Of a stretch of 58,684 nt of DNA, positions 9,843-18,832 are shown one piece after another. The notes under the pieces were generated by a model. It was not told the origin of the DNA. It did no database searches and saw only the letters and a program-made list of their open reading frames with translations. Origin of the DNA: Rhizobiaceae bacterium (lineage in GTDB: Bacteria > Pseudomonadota > Alphaproteobacteria > Rhizobiales > Rhizobiaceae); the NCBI GenBank assembly GCA_029212415.1, contig JARGOF010000032.1, positions 1-58,684 on the forward strand, given 5' to 3'. The translations under genes were made by a program, and so were the position numbers. Numbering within the stretch: position 1 is the stretch's first letter; the number at the start of each line of letters is the position of its first letter.

Positions 9843-12662
9843 ATGGCAGACAAAATGCTAATCGACGCGTCTCACGAGGAAGAGACCCGCGTTGTCGTTG
9901 TTCGTGGAAACCGAATTGAGGAATTTGATTTTGAATCGCAGCACAAGAAACAGCTGCGCGGAAATATCTATCTTGCAAAAGTAACGCGGGTCGAACCTTC
10001 GCTACAGGCAGCTTTTGTGGAATATGGCGGAAACCGCCATGGTTTCCTGGCGTTTTCAGAAATTCACCCCGACTATTATCAAATACCCGTGGCTGACCGC
10101 CAGGCGCTGCTTGAGGCTGATGCGGAAGAGGCGCGACGCGAAGACGACGACGACGAGACTGAAAAGCCAGTCAAGAAAAAAACCCGTACACGCCGCAGTC
10201 GCAGCAAAGCCAGACCGGCTGGTGACGACGAGGCTACGACAGCTTCCGCTACAGATGCTGCGCCAGAATCCGAGACCGGGTCTGATACAGATTCGGGGAC
10301 AGATTCCACGGACGAAGCCGGCGCTGCCGAAACCTCCGCTTCTGCGGAATCGACAGAATCGGACGACGGTGACGCAAAAACAGATACGCCACCTGAATCC
10401 ATTGGCGCAGATGTTGAAACCGACGAGATATCGGAAAACGTCAGAAAACGCCGTCCATCTGACGATGATGATGACGAAGATGAAGACGGGTCTGTCGAAT
10501 CTGTTGGCGCAGAAGACGCGCTTGAAGAGGTTCCTGATCGCGGCCGCAAACTGCGCAAGCAATACAGAATTCAGGAAGTCATCAAACGTCGTCAGATATT
10601 GCTTGTCCAGGTGGTCAAGGAAGAACGCGGCAACAAGGGCGCTGCCCTGACAACCTACCTTTCGCTTGCAGGCCGCTATTCGGTCCTCATGCCGAATACG
10701 GCGCGAGGCGGAGGCATATCCCGCAAGATCACCAATGCACAGGATCGCAAACGGCTGAAAGAAGTGGCACGTGGCCTCGAAGTGCCTCAGGGCATGGGCG
10801 TCATATTGCGCACAGCCGGTGCGAACCGCACGAAAACAGAAGTCAAACGCGACTTTGAATATCTGATGCGGCTTTGGGAAAATGTCCGCAACCTGACCTT
10901 GACGTCATCGGCTCCCTGCCTGGTCTATGAAGAGGGCAGTCTGATCAAGCGGTCGATACGTGACCTCTATAACAAGGACATCAATGAAGTCATTGTTGCC
11001 GGGGAAGAAGGTTACCGCGAAGCCAAGGACTTCATGAAAATGTTGATGCCGAGCCACGCCAAGGTGGTTCAGCCCTATCGTGAAGTGCAGCCGATATTTG
11101 CACGGTCAGGCATCGAGGCCCAGCTCGACAAGATGCTGCAGCCGCAGGTCACGTTGAAATCGGGTGGCTACATCATCATCAACCAGACCGAAGCGCTGGT
11201 CGCTATCGATGTGAACTCCGGACGTTCGACCAAGGAACATTCCATCGAGGATACAGCTGTGAGAACGAATCTCGAAGCTGCTGATGAGGTCGCGCGCCAG
11301 TTACGCCTGCGTGACCTTGCAGGCCTGATTGTGATCGACTTCATCGACATGGAGGAAAAGCGCAACAACCGGGCTGTCGAAAAGAGGGTCAAGGATTGCC
11401 TGAAGAGCGACCGGGCCCGCATACAGGTTGGACGCATTTCGCATTTCGGTCTGCTGGAAATGTCCCGTCAGCGCATTCGTGCAAGTGTTCTGGAAAGCAC
11501 GATGCAGGTTTGTGATCATTGCGGTGGTACGGGTTACGTTCGCTCGATGTCTTCAGTTGCATTGTATGTGTTGCGTACTGCGGAAGAGCATCTTCTCAAG
11601 AATACAACACACAACATCACGATCAGAACGACACCGGCTATTGCACTGTACGTGCTTAATCAGAAGCGCGACACGATCGTCGAATATGAACATCGCTTTG
11701 GTGTCTCCATTACGGTTGAAGCGGACGCATCGATCGGTCAGCAGCATCTGTCCATTGATCAGGGAACGCCTGTCGAAACACCGGTCGTCATCGAGCACGC
11801 GGTTCAGGTCGATACGGAATTCGAAGAGATCGACGATGAACCCGTTGTTTTCGAAGAAGAACCGGCACCGGAAAGTGACGAAGACGAAAGCAATGGCCGC
11901 AAACGCAAGCGTCGCAGACGGCGGCGCGGTGGACGCGGCAATGAAGAAAACGGTGAAGCACAGTCAAATGGCGCCGATTCGGACCAAACCGAAGATAGCC
12001 CCGTTGCAGCATCTGGCGAAACCGATGGGCAGTCTGATGATGACGGCGAAAACCGCAAGAAGCGCCGTCGCAGAGGCAAGCGCGGCGGAAAACGCAACCG
12101 TGACCAGGATCAGGTGGATGGCGCAGAGGTTTCTGCAGAGTCATCTGACGCCGATGCAACGCAAACCCAACAGAGCAATGATGCAGAGGTTTCTGAAAAT
12201 TCAGACGGTGAATCAGTTGCGGCCGACGCATCTGTTGTAGCGGAAACAGCAACAGTGGAAGCATCAGCGACTGAACCTGCGGCAGTGGAGGCTTCACCCG
12301 AGGTGCGTGCGCCGGAAGCAGAAGAAGCCAAGCCGGCCAGACGTCGCCGCGCGCCCCGTCGCAAGGTCGAACCTGTTGCAGCTGAAGAGCCCGTTGCGGC
12401 TGAAGGTTCTGTTGCCGCTGAAGAGACACCGGCAGCTGTCGAAACGACAAGCGACACACCTGTGGTCGAGGCCGTTGCGGAACCGGACGTGATTGCAGAA
12501 CAACCAGCGGCCAAACCGAGACGCTCAAGGCGCAGCAGTGCCAGTGCCGAAGCGGTTGCCGAGGCACCGAAGCTGACATCGACAAAAACCGAGACTGATG
12601 AAAAAGCCCCGGCCGAAGAAAAGCCCAAAAAGGCCGGTTGGTGGCAAAGAGGCTTCTTCTGA
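9843..12662 (+). CDS. rne: ribonuclease E
   Basis: Essential endoribonuclease of mRNA decay and rRNA/tRNA processing, 939 residues. The S1 RNA-binding domain (GNIYLAKVTRVEPSLQAAFVEYG) is split by an acidic, low-complexity insert of about 150 residues (about 88-240), common in this order. The DNase I-like catalytic part has metal-binding Asp456 (AIDVNSG) and Asp499 (VIDFIDME). The zinc-link CDHCGG is at 557-562. The C-terminal tail (about 670-939) is disordered, with Arg-rich RNA-binding patches (KRKRRRRRRGG; RRRRGKRGGKRN). It ends GWWQRGFF, resembling the GWW peptide by which Caulobacter RNase E binds PNPase. A strong terminator follows. Confidence 0.97.
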   Translation: MADKMLIDASHEEETRVVVVRGNRIEEFDFESQHKKQLRGNIYLAKVTRVEPSLQAAFVEYGGNRHGFLAFSEIHPDYYQIPVADRQALLEADAEEARREDDDDETEKPVKKKTRTRRSRSKARPAGDDEATTASATDAAPESETGSDTDSGTDSTDEAGAAETSASAESTESDDGDAKTDTPPESIGADVETDEISENVRKRRPSDDDDDEDEDGSVESVGAEDALEEVPDRGRKLRKQYRIQEVIKRRQILLVQVVKEERGNKGAALTTYLSLAGRYSVLMPNTARGGGISRKITNAQDRKRLKEVARGLEVPQGMGVILRTAGANRTKTEVKRDFEYLMRLWENVRNLTLTSSAPCLVYEEGSLIKRSIRDLYNKDINEVIVAGEEGYREAKDFMKMLMPSHAKVVQPYREVQPIFARSGIEAQLDKMLQPQVTLKSGGYIIINQTEALVAIDVNSGRSTKEHSIEDTAVRTNLEAADEVARQLRLRDLAGLIVIDFIDMEEKRNNRAVEKRVKDCLKSDRARIQVGRISHFGLLEMSRQRIRASVLESTMQVCDHCGGTGYVRSMSSVALYVLRTAEEHLLKNTTHNITIRTTPAIALYVLNQKRDTIVEYEHRFGVSITVEADASIGQQHLSIDQGTPVETPVVIEHAVQVDTEFEEIDDEPVVFEEEPAPESDEDESNGRKRKRRRRRRGGRGNEENGEAQSNGADSDQTEDSPVAASGETDGQSDDDGENRKKRRRRGKRGGKRNRDQDQVDGAEVSAESSDADATQTQQSNDAEVSENSDGESVAADASVVAETATVEASATEPAAVEASPEVRAPEAEEAKPARRRRAPRRKVEPVAAEEPVAAEGSVAAEETPAAVETTSDTPVVEAVAEPDVIAEQPAAKPRRSRRSSASAEAVAEAPKLTSTKTETDEKAPAEEKPKKAGWWQRGFF

Positions 12663-12696
12663 TCTGATCAGAACGCCTAAAGTCGTCTACAAGAAT

Positions 12697-12726
12697 TGCC
12701 AACCGGAAATCCGGTTGGCATTTTTG
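12697..12726 (+). terminator. rho-independent terminator of rne
   Basis: TGCCAACCGG (12697-12706), loop AAAT, CCGGTTGGCA (12711-12720): a perfect 10-bp stem followed by TTTTTG. It lies 35 bp after the rne stop. Confidence 0.93.
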
Positions 12727-12834
12727 TTTGCGGGTCAAGAATCTGCTTTATGCTTATCGCCATAAAATCACTCATCAAGACCACCTTTGTTGTTTTCGGG
12801 CCCAGATAATGGCTGGTGGCCGTGGAGAAACATC

Positions 12835-13818
12835 ATGAAAACGGCAAGTCCCTCACCACAAATGCAATTGATCCTTGACCGTCTGGCAAAAGAGGATGGT
12901 GCCTTGGCCGATCCGACCACGATGCCACCTTCACAGGGCCGTGCGCAGGCGTCTCGCAGCAATAAACGCTGGAACGACAAAACGCCACCGATGGCGGACA
13001 TTCGAGACTTTCTGCTGACAGAGGGCAGCAGCCATCCCATTGCCTGCCGCATTCTCGTGCCCGAGAATTCCACCGCCGGTGCCATATTGTATCTGCATGG
13101 CGGCGGCTGGGCCTATTGCAACATGGACACACATGATCGGGCAGCACGCCTTCTGGCACAGGAAGCCGGTGTCCCGGTTGTCTTGTGCGACTACCGGCTG
13201 GCACCTGAGCACCCATTTCCCGCTGGTCTCGATGATTGCATCCTTGTGTGGCGTGCATTGTCACAGAGACAGGGACCTTTTGCCGGGCTGTTGGAGCCGC
13301 TGGCCATTTCTGGTGACAGCGCCGGTGCCAATCTGGCTCTTGCACTGATGATTGCTCAACAGGGCACAGAACTGAGCAATGGCGGATTATCACCCGATAT
13401 CGGCCTGCTGTTTTACGGGGTCTATGGTGCTGATTTCACCACGCCTTCCTATGAGGAATGTGCCGATGGGCCCGGCCTGACACGTGGCAAGATGATGCGC
13501 TATTGGGATTGGTACTGCCATGAAACCCTGCGTCAAAATCCACTGGTTGCACCGCTGCAGGCCAGTGATGACATGCTCAAAGCGCTGCCTCCACTCTATC
13601 TGAATGCCGCACAGATTGATCCGTTGCTCTCGGATAGTGAAAAACTCTATGCGCGACTGTCATCTCTGGGACGTGCCGACAGTTTGTGCATTCACAGTGG
13701 AGTCGTACACGGCTTCATGCAAATGAGCCTTGAACTGGAGGAAGCCCGCCAGGCTTTGAGCGAAGCCGGGGCAGCATTTCGCTCTTTTGTCGCCCGGGCA
13801 ACGACGAAGACTGAATAA
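12835..13818 (+). CDS. alpha/beta hydrolase, HSL (GDXG) family
   Basis: Carboxylesterase-like enzyme of the hormone-sensitive lipase family, 327 residues from the ATG at 12835 (GGAG site upstream; a longer frame to 12787 is less likely). The oxyanion-hole motif HGGGW is present, then the family DYRLAPEHPFP block, the nucleophile in GDSAG, an Asp in AQIDPLLSDSEKLY and the catalytic His in VVHGFMQ. No signal peptide, so cytoplasmic. The physiological substrate is unknown; neighbours give no clue. Confidence 0.88.
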   Translation: MKTASPSPQMQLILDRLAKEDGALADPTTMPPSQGRAQASRSNKRWNDKTPPMADIRDFLLTEGSSHPIACRILVPENSTAGAILYLHGGGWAYCNMDTHDRAARLLAQEAGVPVVLCDYRLAPEHPFPAGLDDCILVWRALSQRQGPFAGLLEPLAISGDSAGANLALALMIAQQGTELSNGGLSPDIGLLFYGVYGADFTTPSYEECADGPGLTRGKMMRYWDWYCHETLRQNPLVAPLQASDDMLKALPPLYLNAAQIDPLLSDSEKLYARLSSLGRADSLCIHSGVVHGFMQMSLELEEARQALSEAGAAFRSFVARATTKTE

Positions 13819-14115
13819 TAACGAAAACAATCTTGAAGCATGCCGGCTTTTACCACCACACTCTTGAACACGACGCCATAGAGCGGAGACTGGCCAGACA
13901 GATTCCATCCTTTCGATCCCCCAGCACGCCTACACCAGAGAATTGCTCTCAGCTGTGCCGATTGCCGATCCGTTGCAAAAGGGACGTAAACGCACAGTCA
14001 GAATCAGGGACAGAAATGTCCATGAACCCGGTCAGTTTCACGCCAGCCGGACAGACCTTCGACGAACAGCAAAACGGACCTCTGGTTGCCCATTCGGACG
14101 GTGTGATTTGAAACG
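13819..14115. other. gene-free gap between convergent genes
   Basis: About 300 bp between the hydrolase and the convergent aminotransferase. I see no convincing gene, tRNA or strong hairpin. Confidence 0.5.
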
Positions 14116-15279
14116 TCAATTGGCCTTCACCAGCCATTTCTCCATTCTGTCCAAAGCCTCGACCATCTCGTCCATGGAACCGGCGTAGGAAAAACGTATC
14201 ATGCGGTGTCCCTCGACGGGATCGAAGTCCCTGCCCGGCGTTGCCGCGACATTGATCTCGTTGAGCATGGTCTTTGAAAATTGCATGGTATCATTGGTGT
14301 GCCGGCTTGCATCGACATAGGCATAAAATGCCCCATCCATGGGCGAGGCTATGTCAAAGCCTATGTGCGGCAGTCTTTGCATCAGCAGTTCGCGGTTCAA
14401 ACGGTAGCCCTGCTTGATGGCCTCCAGTTCGGCGCTGGCCGAAAACGCAGCACAGGCGGCAATCTGGGAAAGCTCCGGCGGACTGATATAAAGACTTTGC
14501 GCCAGCCGCTCGACGGGCCGAATCATGATCTCAGGCAGCACCATCCAGCCAATTCTCCAGCCGGTCATGCAATAATATTTGGAAAAAGAATTGATGATGA
14601 CAGCATTGTCGCTCAGTGACAGGGCCGTGGTATCATCACCCGTATAGTTCAATCCGTGATAAATCTCGTCGGACAAAAAGGCGATCTCGCGGGCGTCACA
14701 ATAATCGACAAGCGCCTTCAGCGCCGTTCTGCCGGTCACGGTTCCGGTTGGATTGGCAGGACTTGCCAGCAATACACCGGCAATATTGCCATGGGTTTTC
14801 GCAGCATCCTCGAGGGCTTGCGGACTGAGCGTGAAGCCGGTGTCGGCATTGACTTCAATCTCGACGGCCTGCAGCCCGAGCGCCGCAAGAATATTGCGAT
14901 AGGCGGGATAGCCGGGCCGCGTTATGGCAACGCGATCGCCGACATCAAACAGCGAGAGAAACGCCAGATTGAAACCCGCCGAAGAACCGGTGGTCACGGC
15001 AATTCGGCCCGGGTCCACTAAAACCCCGTAACGGGTGGAATAGTGCTGCGAAATTCTGTTGCGCAAGGCATGCAGACCGAGGGCATCCGTATAGCCGATT
15101 TTTTCGGACAGCAAGGCTTCGCCGGCCGCGGCGATGACAGATGCCGGAGCAGCATGGCACGGTTGACCAACCGCCATGGAAATGACCGGATGGCCCTGAT
15201 CTTTTCTTTTGATCGCTTGGCCCAGCACATCCATGGCGTGGAAAGGTTCGACGGCACTGCGTCTGGAAATCCGTGTCAC
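14116..15279 (-). CDS. class I/II PLP-dependent aminotransferase
   Basis: Fold-type I aminotransferase, 387 residues, cytoplasmic. The AspC-like signature is clear: TTGSSAGFNLAF near the phosphate site, RPGYPAYRNIL, the SPANPTGTV substrate loop, DEIYHGLNY, the PLP lysine in SFSKYYCMTGWRIGW, and a C-terminal Arg in HRMIRFSYA. The exact amino donor and acceptor cannot be decided. It is transcribed away from the M48 protease; the shared upstream region carries repeats that may regulate it. Confidence 0.9.
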   Translation of the reverse strand: MTRISRRSAVEPFHAMDVLGQAIKRKDQGHPVISMAVGQPCHAAPASVIAAAGEALLSEKIGYTDALGLHALRNRISQHYSTRYGVLVDPGRIAVTTGSSAGFNLAFLSLFDVGDRVAITRPGYPAYRNILAALGLQAVEIEVNADTGFTLSPQALEDAAKTHGNIAGVLLASPANPTGTVTGRTALKALVDYCDAREIAFLSDEIYHGLNYTGDDTTALSLSDNAVIINSFSKYYCMTGWRIGWMVLPEIMIRPVERLAQSLYISPPELSQIAACAAFSASAELEAIKQGYRLNRELLMQRLPHIGFDIASPMDGAFYAYVDASRHTNDTMQFSKTMLNEINVAATPGRDFDPVEGHRMIRFSYAGSMDEMVEALDRMEKWLVKAN

Positions 15280-15285
15280 TGTTCA

Positions 15286-15338
15286 GTCCTTAAGGTATGG
15301 CCTTATGGTATGGCCTGCGTGATATGGTCCCTAAGGAC
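15286..15338. repeat. inverted and direct repeats between divergent genes
   Basis: GTCCTTAAGG (15286-15295) is matched, with one mismatch, by the inverted CCCTAAGGAC (15329-15338). Between them GGTATGGCCT occurs twice (15294-15303 and 15307-15316) and a related GATATGGTCC once. The block starts 7 bp upstream of the aminotransferase start, so it looks like an operator for that gene. Confidence 0.5.
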
Positions 15339-15468
15339 GCTGTGTCATACAAATGCCCGATTGGCATGGAGATCACAACCATTGTAAAGCAATCACAATG
15401 ACGCGAAGTGCGGATCATGCCCTGTTCATCGTGACTCAATGGCTGCTATTGTTTGCGGGAGAAACCAC

Positions 15469-16872
15469 ATGTCAGGCATAGATTTCAAGGAGAGCATACG
15501 GGTGTCGCTTGTATCGAAAACGCTAAAGAGCCTGTCTATGGTTCTGTTAACATGCCTTGTGTCTGTGGCACAGACGGCATCACCTTGGGCACAGGGCAGT
15601 GTCCCCGTCGTGCGCGATGCGGAGCTTGAGGGGCTTTTGCTGGATTATTCCCGGTCAATCCTGAAAACCGCAGGCCTCCATCGCAAAGGGATCGAGATTG
15701 TTCTGGTGAACAGCTCATCCTTCAATGCCTTTGTTGATGGCCGGCGTATTTTCATCAATACCGGTGCCATCCTGACGGCACGATCACCCAATGAAATCAT
15801 TGGTGTTCTTGCCCATGAGTCGGGACATCTGGCCGGCGGACACCAGCAAAGATTGCGCGAGCAAATCGCCAGAGCGCGGACTTTGGCCGTTGTCGGATCG
15901 CTGGTCGGCATTGGGGCCGCGGCTGCGGGTGGCGCCACAGGCATATCCGGCGCGTCAGCAGCCGGTGGCGGCCTGGCTTCTGCTGCTCCAAGTGTCGCAC
16001 AGCGCGCGCTGCTGAGTTATCGCCGTTCAGAGGAAATCACGGCCGACCGTGCGGCCATCAAATATCTTCAGGCGACAGGACAGTCCGCCAAGGGCATGTT
16101 GACCACATTTCAGCGGTTTTCCCAGGAACGTGTGCTGGCAGGTGTGCGCAGCAACCCCTATGAAATCAGCCATCCCCTGCCGCAGGATCGTATTTCCCTG
16201 ATGGAAGAGCTGGCCAAAAAGAGCAAATTTTACAACAAGACAGATTCCAAATCGCTGCAAAGGCGCCATGATATGGCACGGGGCAAGATAGCCGCCTATG
16301 CCGGCGGTGCGGCAGCCGTCAGCAGAGCCTTCCAGGATTCTCGTGGCAGCGCCGGTGAACGCTATGGTCTGGCAATCGCCACTTTCCTGCGCGGCGATAC
16401 ACGCAAAGCGCTTTCGGAAATCAACAAGCTGATTGCACAGGACAAGAGCAATCCCTATCTCTATGAAATGAAGGGAGAAATTTATCTTGCTGCACGGCAA
16501 CCCGACAAGGCTGCGTCAGCTTTCTCCAGAGCTGTCCAGCTCGACAAATACAAATCAGGGGTGATACGGGGCCGGCTGGGATTTGCCTATCTTTCGACGG
16601 GCAAGAGTTCCGTGATGAAGAAGGCAATACAGGAATTGCGCGCCGCAATCTCAACGGATCCAAACAATTTCAACGCCTATTCCTACCTGTCGCGTGCCTA
16701 TGCGCAGACAGGTGACATAGCCAATGCTGAACTGACTGAAGCCGAGGCGAATTTTCGAGGCGGAAATCTCGCTCGTGCGAAGAACTTCGCAGCACGTGCC
16801 CAGCAAAAACTGCAAAAAGGCACACCCAGCTGGCAACGCGCCAATGACATTATTCAATATCGCAACAAATGA
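15469..16872 (+). CDS. M48 family metalloprotease with TPR repeats (BepA-like)
   Basis: Secreted zinc protease resembling BepA/YfgC, which supervises outer-membrane protein assembly. 467 residues from the ATG at 15469 (GGGAG site); a longer frame to 15439 exists. A hydrophobic export segment is at about 20-42. The catalytic HExxH motif is at 116-120 (AHESGH), with the third metal ligand region in EEITADRAA. A Gly/Ala-rich loop follows the motif (about 138-175). TPR-like helices occupy the C-terminal 180 residues (YEMKGEIYLAARQPDKAA, FNAYSYLSRAYAQTGD). The DsbA-like gene follows directly, suggesting co-transcription and a shared envelope role. Confidence 0.92.
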   Translation: MSGIDFKESIRVSLVSKTLKSLSMVLLTCLVSVAQTASPWAQGSVPVVRDAELEGLLLDYSRSILKTAGLHRKGIEIVLVNSSSFNAFVDGRRIFINTGAILTARSPNEIIGVLAHESGHLAGGHQQRLREQIARARTLAVVGSLVGIGAAAAGGATGISGASAAGGGLASAAPSVAQRALLSYRRSEEITADRAAIKYLQATGQSAKGMLTTFQRFSQERVLAGVRSNPYEISHPLPQDRISLMEELAKKSKFYNKTDSKSLQRRHDMARGKIAAYAGGAAAVSRAFQDSRGSAGERYGLAIATFLRGDTRKALSEINKLIAQDKSNPYLYEMKGEIYLAARQPDKAASAFSRAVQLDKYKSGVIRGRLGFAYLSTGKSSVMKKAIQELRAAISTDPNNFNAYSYLSRAYAQTGDIANAELTEAEANFRGGNLARAKNFAARAQQKLQKGTPSWQRANDIIQYRNK

Positions 16873-16907
16873 ATCAGTGCCCAATGGCCAAACTGAATGA
16901 GGATAAT

Positions 16908-17672
16908 ATGACTCGAATGACACGCAGATACTTTAGCGGACTATGCACAGCCCTGCTGCTGCTGGTAGCACCATTGCCAGCCTTTGCTCTGGACGATGCA
17001 CAAAAGGAAGAATTCGGCCAATTCATTCGGGAATATCTTATCGCCAACCCCGAGATACTGCTGGAAGCCCAGCATGCCTATGAAGCCAAACAGGAACTGG
17101 TGCAGCGCACTCAGGCCAAACAGGTGATCGTTGATGCGCGCGAGAAGATCTTTGAATCGCCACACAATATTGTTCTTGGCAATCCGCAGGGCGATGTGAC
17201 GATTGTCGAATTCTTCGATTACAATTGCGGCTATTGCAAACGCGCCATGAAGGACATGGAAGAGATCATCGCCAGTGATCCCAATGTTCGTTTCGTGTTG
17301 AAGGAATTCCCCATTCTTGGCGAGGATTCCATCGCAGCCCATCGTGTCAGCACAGCCTTTCTGAACCTGGCTCCCGAGAAATACGAGGAATTCCACCTGG
17401 AACTGCTGGGCGGACGAGGTCGTGCAACGGAGGCCAGCGCCATCAAGCTTGCATTGAAGCTTGGCGTTGACGAAGCGGCATTGCGGGCGGCCATGAACGA
17501 TGACATCGTCAACAACAGTTTTCGGGAAACCTATCAGTTGGCTGATGGTCTCGGCATTTCCGGAACACCATCCTACGTCGTCGGCGAAGAAGCGGTTTTC
17601 GGTGCTGTCGGGACGTTAACCCTGGCCGGCAAGATCGCCAATATGCGCGAATGCCAAAGCGCAACTTGCTGA
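16908..17672 (+). CDS. DsbA/DsbG-family thiol-disulfide oxidoreductase
   Basis: Exported thioredoxin-fold protein, 254 residues from the ATG at 16908 (GAGG site). Signal peptide GLCTALLLLVAPLPAFA. An N-terminal helical segment (about 30-85) precedes the thioredoxin fold, as in ScsC/Com1-type proteins. The active site is Cys107-Gly-Tyr-Cys110, and the cis-proline loop is GISGTPSYVV. It likely makes or isomerises disulfides in the periplasm. Two further cysteines lie at the very C-terminus (ECQSATC), an unusual feature that could form a disulfide of its own. The open frame touches the end of the M48 gene. Confidence 0.92.
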   Translation: MTRMTRRYFSGLCTALLLLVAPLPAFALDDAQKEEFGQFIREYLIANPEILLEAQHAYEAKQELVQRTQAKQVIVDAREKIFESPHNIVLGNPQGDVTIVEFFDYNCGYCKRAMKDMEEIIASDPNVRFVLKEFPILGEDSIAAHRVSTAFLNLAPEKYEEFHLELLGGRGRATEASAIKLALKLGVDEAALRAAMNDDIVNNSFRETYQLADGLGISGTPSYVVGEEAVFGAVGTLTLAGKIANMRECQSATC

Positions 17673-17712
17673 CGGGTGTGTTTACGCAGGAACACTGCTG
17701 GCTGAAATCATG

Positions 17713-17737
17713 ATTCTTCGGGTGCTTCCCGAAGAAT
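17713..17737. terminator. perfect hairpin after the DsbA-like gene
   Basis: ATTCTTCGGG (17713-17722), loop TGCTT, CCCGAAGAAT (17728-17737). The 10-bp stem lacks a T-run, so it may stabilise the mRNA end or terminate weakly. Confidence 0.5.
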
Positions 17738-17797
17738 TGGCAATGCCAATCGACATTTTGGCGTACCAGCGGTTCCTTAATCTTCCTGTGTTTTAAT

Positions 17798-17826
17798 GCC
17801 CCGGAGCAACAGCTGGGGCTTTTCCT
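17798..17826 (+). terminator. possible terminator upstream of aroQ
   Basis: GCCCC (17798-17802) pairs with GGGGC (17815-17819), with additional GAGC/GCT pairing inside, followed by TTTTCC. It would isolate aroQ from the DsbA transcript. Confidence 0.5.
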
Positions 17827-17879
17827 TGCCAACGATGCCGTCTATATGTCTGTCACTTCAATTCATCGGGTAACAAACC

Positions 17880-18320
17880 ATGGCGCCAAAAGTGTTCATT
17901 CTGAATGGACCCAACCTGAATGCCCTCGGTAAAAGAGAACCGGGCATCTATGGCGGCAAGACTTTGAAGGATATTGAGGCCGATTGCCAAACGTTGGCAG
18001 AAACGCACGGCTATGAAGTGGATTTCCGTCAAACAAACCATGAAGGCGTTCTGGTCGACTGGCTTCATGAGGCCGGGGACGCAGCTGTCGGCATTGCGCT
18101 CAATCCGGGTGCCTATGGCCATACGTCCATCGCTTTACAGGACGCCATAAGGGCAATTGGAGTCCCGGTGGTTGAACTGCATCTTTCAAACATTCATGCA
18201 CGTGAAGCATTCAGACATGTATCAATGGTGGCACCGGTTGCTGCCGGCGTGATATGTGGTTTTGGAGCAAACAGCTATCAGCTTGCGCTGCGTGCATTAT
18301 TCGACATCTGTGACAATTAA
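17880..18320 (+). CDS. aroQ: type II 3-dehydroquinate dehydratase
   Basis: Third step of the shikimate pathway: 3-dehydroquinate to 3-dehydroshikimate. 146 residues, the usual length for the dodecameric type II enzyme. [17 protein letters not shown] carries the flexible lid Arg19 and catalytic Tyr24. The [12 protein letters not shown] block holds His81, and [13 protein letters not shown] holds catalytic His101. accB starts 28 bp downstream and accC follows, the common alphaproteobacterial aroQ-accB-accC order. Confidence 0.97.
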   Translation: MAPKVFILNGPNLNALGKREPGIYGGKTLKDIEADCQTLAETHGYEVDFRQTNHEGVLVDWLHEAGDAAVGIALNPGAYGHTSIALQDAIRAIGVPVVELHLSNIHAREAFRHVSMVAPVAAGVICGFGANSYQLALRALFDICDN

Positions 18321-18347
18321 GAACACGTTCGTAAAGGACCCATCTCG

Positions 18348-18824
18348 ATGGCAACAAGAAAAACCGGTATCGATCAAGATCTGGTGCGCGACCTCGCCAA
18401 TATCCTGAATGAAACAGATCTCACCGAGATCGAAATCGAGCAGGATGATCTGCGTATTCGCGTTTCACGCGGCGGGTCACCTGTTGCATATCCCATGCAA
18501 GCCTATCCACAGGCCCCGGCACCAGCCGCCCCTGCGGTCACGGTTGGATCGGCATCAGCAGAAGTACCTGCCGATTCAGGTATGAACATGAAAAATGCGG
18601 TTACCTCCCCCATGGTGGGCACCGCCTATCTTTCACCGTCACCTGAATCCAATGCTTTTGTCGAGATTGGCCAGATGGTCGATGAGGGACAGGCCGTATT
18701 GATCATCGAGGCGATGAAGACAATGAACCAGATACCTGCGCCGCGCGCCGGCAAGGTCACGGCCATTCTCGTCACCGATTCTCAACCGGTCGAATTCGGT
18801 GAACCGCTTCTCATTATTGAATAG
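18348..18824 (+). CDS. accB: biotin carboxyl carrier protein of acetyl-CoA carboxylase
   Basis: Carries the biotin arm of acetyl-CoA carboxylase, the first committed step of fatty-acid synthesis. 158 residues. A short N-terminal domain is followed by an Ala/Pro linker (about 50-72), then the biotinyl domain with Lys124 in EAMKTMNQI, the biotinylation site. The thumb sequence [16 protein letters not shown] is present. accC starts 9 bp after the stop, so the two are co-expressed. Confidence 0.97.
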   Translation: MATRKTGIDQDLVRDLANILNETDLTEIEIEQDDLRIRVSRGGSPVAYPMQAYPQAPAPAAPAVTVGSASAEVPADSGMNMKNAVTSPMVGTAYLSPSPESNAFVEIGQMVDEGQAVLIIEAMKTMNQIPAPRAGKVTAILVTDSQPVEFGEPLLIIE

Positions 18825-18832
18825 GCCAATTC

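Noticed and set aside
10056-12738. Several long open frames opposite and out of frame with rne
   Set aside because: They arise from the low-complexity Glu/Ala/Arg regions of RNase E; their translations are Ser-, Arg- or Pro-rich artefacts.
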